Program-made: the position numbers and the translations under genes
DNA from: Bradyrhizobium sp. LTSP885
GTDB taxonomy: Bacteria; Pseudomonadota; Alphaproteobacteria; Rhizobiales; Xanthobacteraceae
Length of the DNA: 56,268 bases
Direction of reading: 5' to 3'
Assembly (NCBI RefSeq): GCF_000938305.1
Contig: NZ_JYMT01000043.1
Location: 394,750 to 451,017, forward strand
The notes under the pieces: model-generated
Database searches by the model: none
What the model was told of the DNA's origin: nothing
What the model saw: the letters and a program-made list of their open reading frames with translations, nothing else
In this document: positions 54,925-56,268 of the stretch, one piece after another
Layout of the letters: each line of letters opens with the position of its first letter
Position numbering within the stretch: the first letter of the stretch is position 1

Positions 54925-55704
54925 TCAGGCGTTGAGCACCCTCATCGCCGCTTCATGCACCCGCGGATCGCCCGCTGCGATGATGCGGCCGCCGCCTTGG
55001 GCCGGCTTGCCGTCCCAGGTGGTGACGATGCCGCCGGCGCCGGTGATGATCGGGATCAGGCCGGCAATATCGTAGGGTTTCAGCTCGGTTTCGATCACGA
55101 GGTCGAGGTGGCCCGCAGCGAGCATGCAATAGGAGTAGCAGTCGCCGCCATAACGCGTCAGGCGCGCCGTGCTTTCGATGCGCTTGAAGCAGGCGCGGTC
55201 GGCTTCGTTCATCAGCAGCGGGCTCGTGGTGTAGGCGGTTGCTTCCTTCAGCGCGGCGCAGCGCCGGACCGTGAGCTTGCGCCCGCCCGAGGGGCCGGAA
55301 TACTGCGCCGAACCGTTGTCGCCGGAGAAGCGTTCGCCGATAAAGGGCTGGTGCATCATGCCGAACACCGGCGCGCCCTTGTGCAGCAGCGCGATCAGCG
55401 TGCCCCAGATCGGAAAGCCGGCGATGAAGGATTTGGTGCCGTCGATCGGATCGAGCACCCAGACATAGTCGGCATCCTCGCGCTCATTGCCGAATTCCTC
55501 ACCGACGATGCCGTGCTGCGGAAAGCTCGCCTTGATCAGCCGTCGCATCACCGCCTCCGCGGCGCGGTCGGCTTCGGTGACGGGGTCGAAATCGTTTGTG
55601 CTCTTGTTGTCGACCGAGAGCGAGGTCCGGAAGAACGGCAGGATGGTTTCGCCGGATACGGTCGCGAGCCGGCCGATGAAGGCGGTAAAGTCGATGACCG
55701 TCAC
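54925..55704 (-). CDS. hisN: Inositol-monophosphatase family phosphatase, histidinol-phosphatase (HisN) type
   Basis: A 259-residue Mg-dependent phosphatase. The three metal motifs are IVGEEFG (Glu69, Glu70), VLDPIDGTKSFIAG (Asp85, Asp88) and ELKPYDIAGLIPIITGAGG (Asp in PYD). FPIWGTLIALL and the GDCYSYCMLAAGHLDLVIE segment match HisN-type histidinol-phosphatase as found in actinobacteria and rhizobia; it would complete histidine synthesis. A plain inositol phosphatase is the alternative. No other his gene is nearby. Confidence 0.85.
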   Translation of the reverse strand: MTVIDFTAFIGRLATVSGETILPFFRTSLSVDNKSTNDFDPVTEADRAAEAVMRRLIKASFPQHGIVGEEFGNEREDADYVWVLDPIDGTKSFIAGFPIWGTLIALLHKGAPVFGMMHQPFIGERFSGDNGSAQYSGPSGGRKLTVRRCAALKEATAYTTSPLLMNEADRACFKRIESTARLTRYGGDCYSYCMLAAGHLDLVIETELKPYDIAGLIPIITGAGGIVTTWDGKPAQGGGRIIAAGDPRVHEAAMRVLNA

Positions 55705-55750
55705 GGCGGTTCCCTAAAGCGCTTGGGCGAGTGGATCGGAAGTGGTCTTG

Positions 55751-55856
55751 CCTAGAGCCTTTTCCGTTCCGATGGAATCGGAACGGGCGCTGGATTCTTC
55801 TTTTGACGCGTTTTCTTTACGCGAACCGGTATCCACTTCGCTCGAAAACGCTCTAG
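55751..55856. repeat. Dispersed repeat: GGAATCGGAA hairpin plus 54-bp conserved tail (copy 2)
   Basis: CCGTTCCGAT-gga-ATCGGAACGG (55764-55786), then the 54-bp tail 55801-55854 which matches 32112-32165 at 53 of 54 positions. It begins 47 bp upstream of the hisN start. The following 270 bases (55861-56129) show no gene. Confidence 0.9.
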
Positions 55857-56129
55857 CTCAATCCAATGCGACGCGCACGATTAACGGAACGTTATCCCGC
55901 TCTGATGATGCGGTTCCCGACTTTCGAATTGGCTTCGATGTGAAAGCCATGCCGGCCGCGGCGGCCTTCACGAAGCTGCGAGTTCTGGTATACGGGCTAT
56001 GCATCTAACGCTGAGCAGTTCGTTCATTTCTTGTAAGATAATGATATATCATATGAAAATCGAGTTCTGCCGATCTGTTGCATATTCGTCAGTCAGGCGC
56101 AGATTGCGTGGGAAATGTTTCGAAAGTTC

Positions 56130-56158
56130 TTGCGCTTTGTGCAGCGCGGCGGCATATT
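56130..56158 (+). promoter_or_regulatory. Candidate promoter of the right-edge small RNA
   Basis: TTGCGC (56130-56135) and CATATT (56153-56158) are 17 bp apart, a good sigma-70-type pair. The transcription start would be near 56165, immediately before the first hairpin of the predicted RNA. Confidence 0.65.
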
Positions 56159-56164
56159 GTTGCG

Positions 56165-56252
56165 GTGCGGTAGCGCCTTGCGCTATCGCTGCCCTCCTTG
56201 GGCGTTTCCTCCCTAGACTTGGGCCGCTTGTTCATTCAAGCGGCCCTTTTTT
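56165..56252 (+). ncRNA. Candidate small RNA with anti-Shine-Dalgarno loops
   Basis: A predicted RNA of about 88 nt with three hairpins: GCGGTAGCGC-ctt-GCGCTATCGC (56167-56189, one G-U pair), GCCC-tcctt-GGGC (56191-56203, loop and flank giving CCUCC), and a terminator GGGCCGCTTG-ttcatt-CAAGCGGCCC followed by six T (56221-56252). Between the last two, an unpaired stretch holds CCUCCC (56208-56213). Promoter, order of hairpins and exposed anti-SD motifs are typical of Rhizobiales trans-acting sRNAs such as the alpha-r14/cuckoo-like group. No open frame competes. I cannot name the family for certain. Confidence 0.7.
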
Positions 56253-56268
56253 CTTGGCCTCGTCATTC

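Noticed and set aside
55742..56008. 88-codon frame starting in the dispersed repeat
   Set aside because: Half of it is the repeat itself, and the rest shows no coding features or ribosome site.

Overview
The window looks like chromosome from a Bradyrhizobium-type alphaproteobacterium (Bradyrhizobium, or a close relative in the Rhodopseudomonas/Afipia group). The signs are high GC, a homospermidine synthase/ornithine decarboxylase polyamine locus, a ROSE-type RNA thermometer before an Hsp20 gene, a Zur-box zinc operon, gltBD, a TolB/TPR nucleotide-cyclase protein, and several families of intergenic palindromes that I recall from these genomes. Taxonomy is inferred from content; no rRNA or marker gene is present. 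I see no tRNA, rRNA, CRISPR array, transposase, integrase or phage gene. Most of the window reads as core chromosome.

Layout. 0-3.3 kb: a small glycine-zipper membrane protein, a short-chain dehydrogenase and a soluble chemoreceptor with three tandem PAS domains. 3.8-9.1 kb: glutathione transferase, SnoaL-like protein, serine hydrolase, three tandem YciI-like proteins, then a TetR regulator and a DUF2852 gene that carry the same 19-bp palindrome at their 5' ends. 9.4-14.5 kb: tartrate/malate-type dehydrogenase, its MFS permease, a divergent LysR regulator and a DHA2 drug-efflux pump. 15.0-15.6 kb: a gene-free, highly structured element and a palindromic repeat. 15.7-21.3 kb: a Zur-box zinc operon (His-rich micropeptide, ZnuC, ZnuB, ZnuA, COG0523 GTPase, WD40 protein) followed by MgtC. 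21.3-27.1 kb: acetoacetate decarboxylase facing a polyamine locus (ornithine decarboxylase with a long structured speF-like leader, GNAT, membrane peptide, RidA, homospermidine synthase). 27.2-31.5 kb: Dcp-type peptidase, DUF1007 and a His-rich NicO/RcnA-type transporter. 31.6-39.1 kb: MAPEG, ferrochelatase, SPFH/NfeD pair, HxlR regulator divergent from a carboxymuconolactone-decarboxylase-like gene with two phased operators, arabinose-5-phosphate isomerase, and an outer-membrane barrel. 39.3-45.7 kb: gltD and gltB. 46.1-56.3 kb: secreted Pro/Ala-rich protein, Hsp20 with sigma-32 promoter and ROSE leader, alpha/beta hydrolase, a possible heme-thiolate peroxidase, cyclase/TolB/TPR protein, LysE, TauE, LysR, a Bug solute receptor, a HisN-type phosphatase and, at the right edge, a candidate small RNA with its own promoter and terminator.

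The most coherent functional blocks are zinc acquisition and allocation (15.7-20.5 kb), homospermidine synthesis (22.6-27.1 kb), tartrate-type acid use (9.4-13.0 kb) and ammonia assimilation (39.3-45.7 kb). The candidates I regard as most worth following are regulatory or small: the right-edge sRNA with unpaired anti-Shine-Dalgarno motifs, the Zur-controlled His-rich micropeptide, the paired TetR operators, the structured element at 15.04-15.44 kb, and the peroxygenase-like protein at 48.8-49.4 kb.
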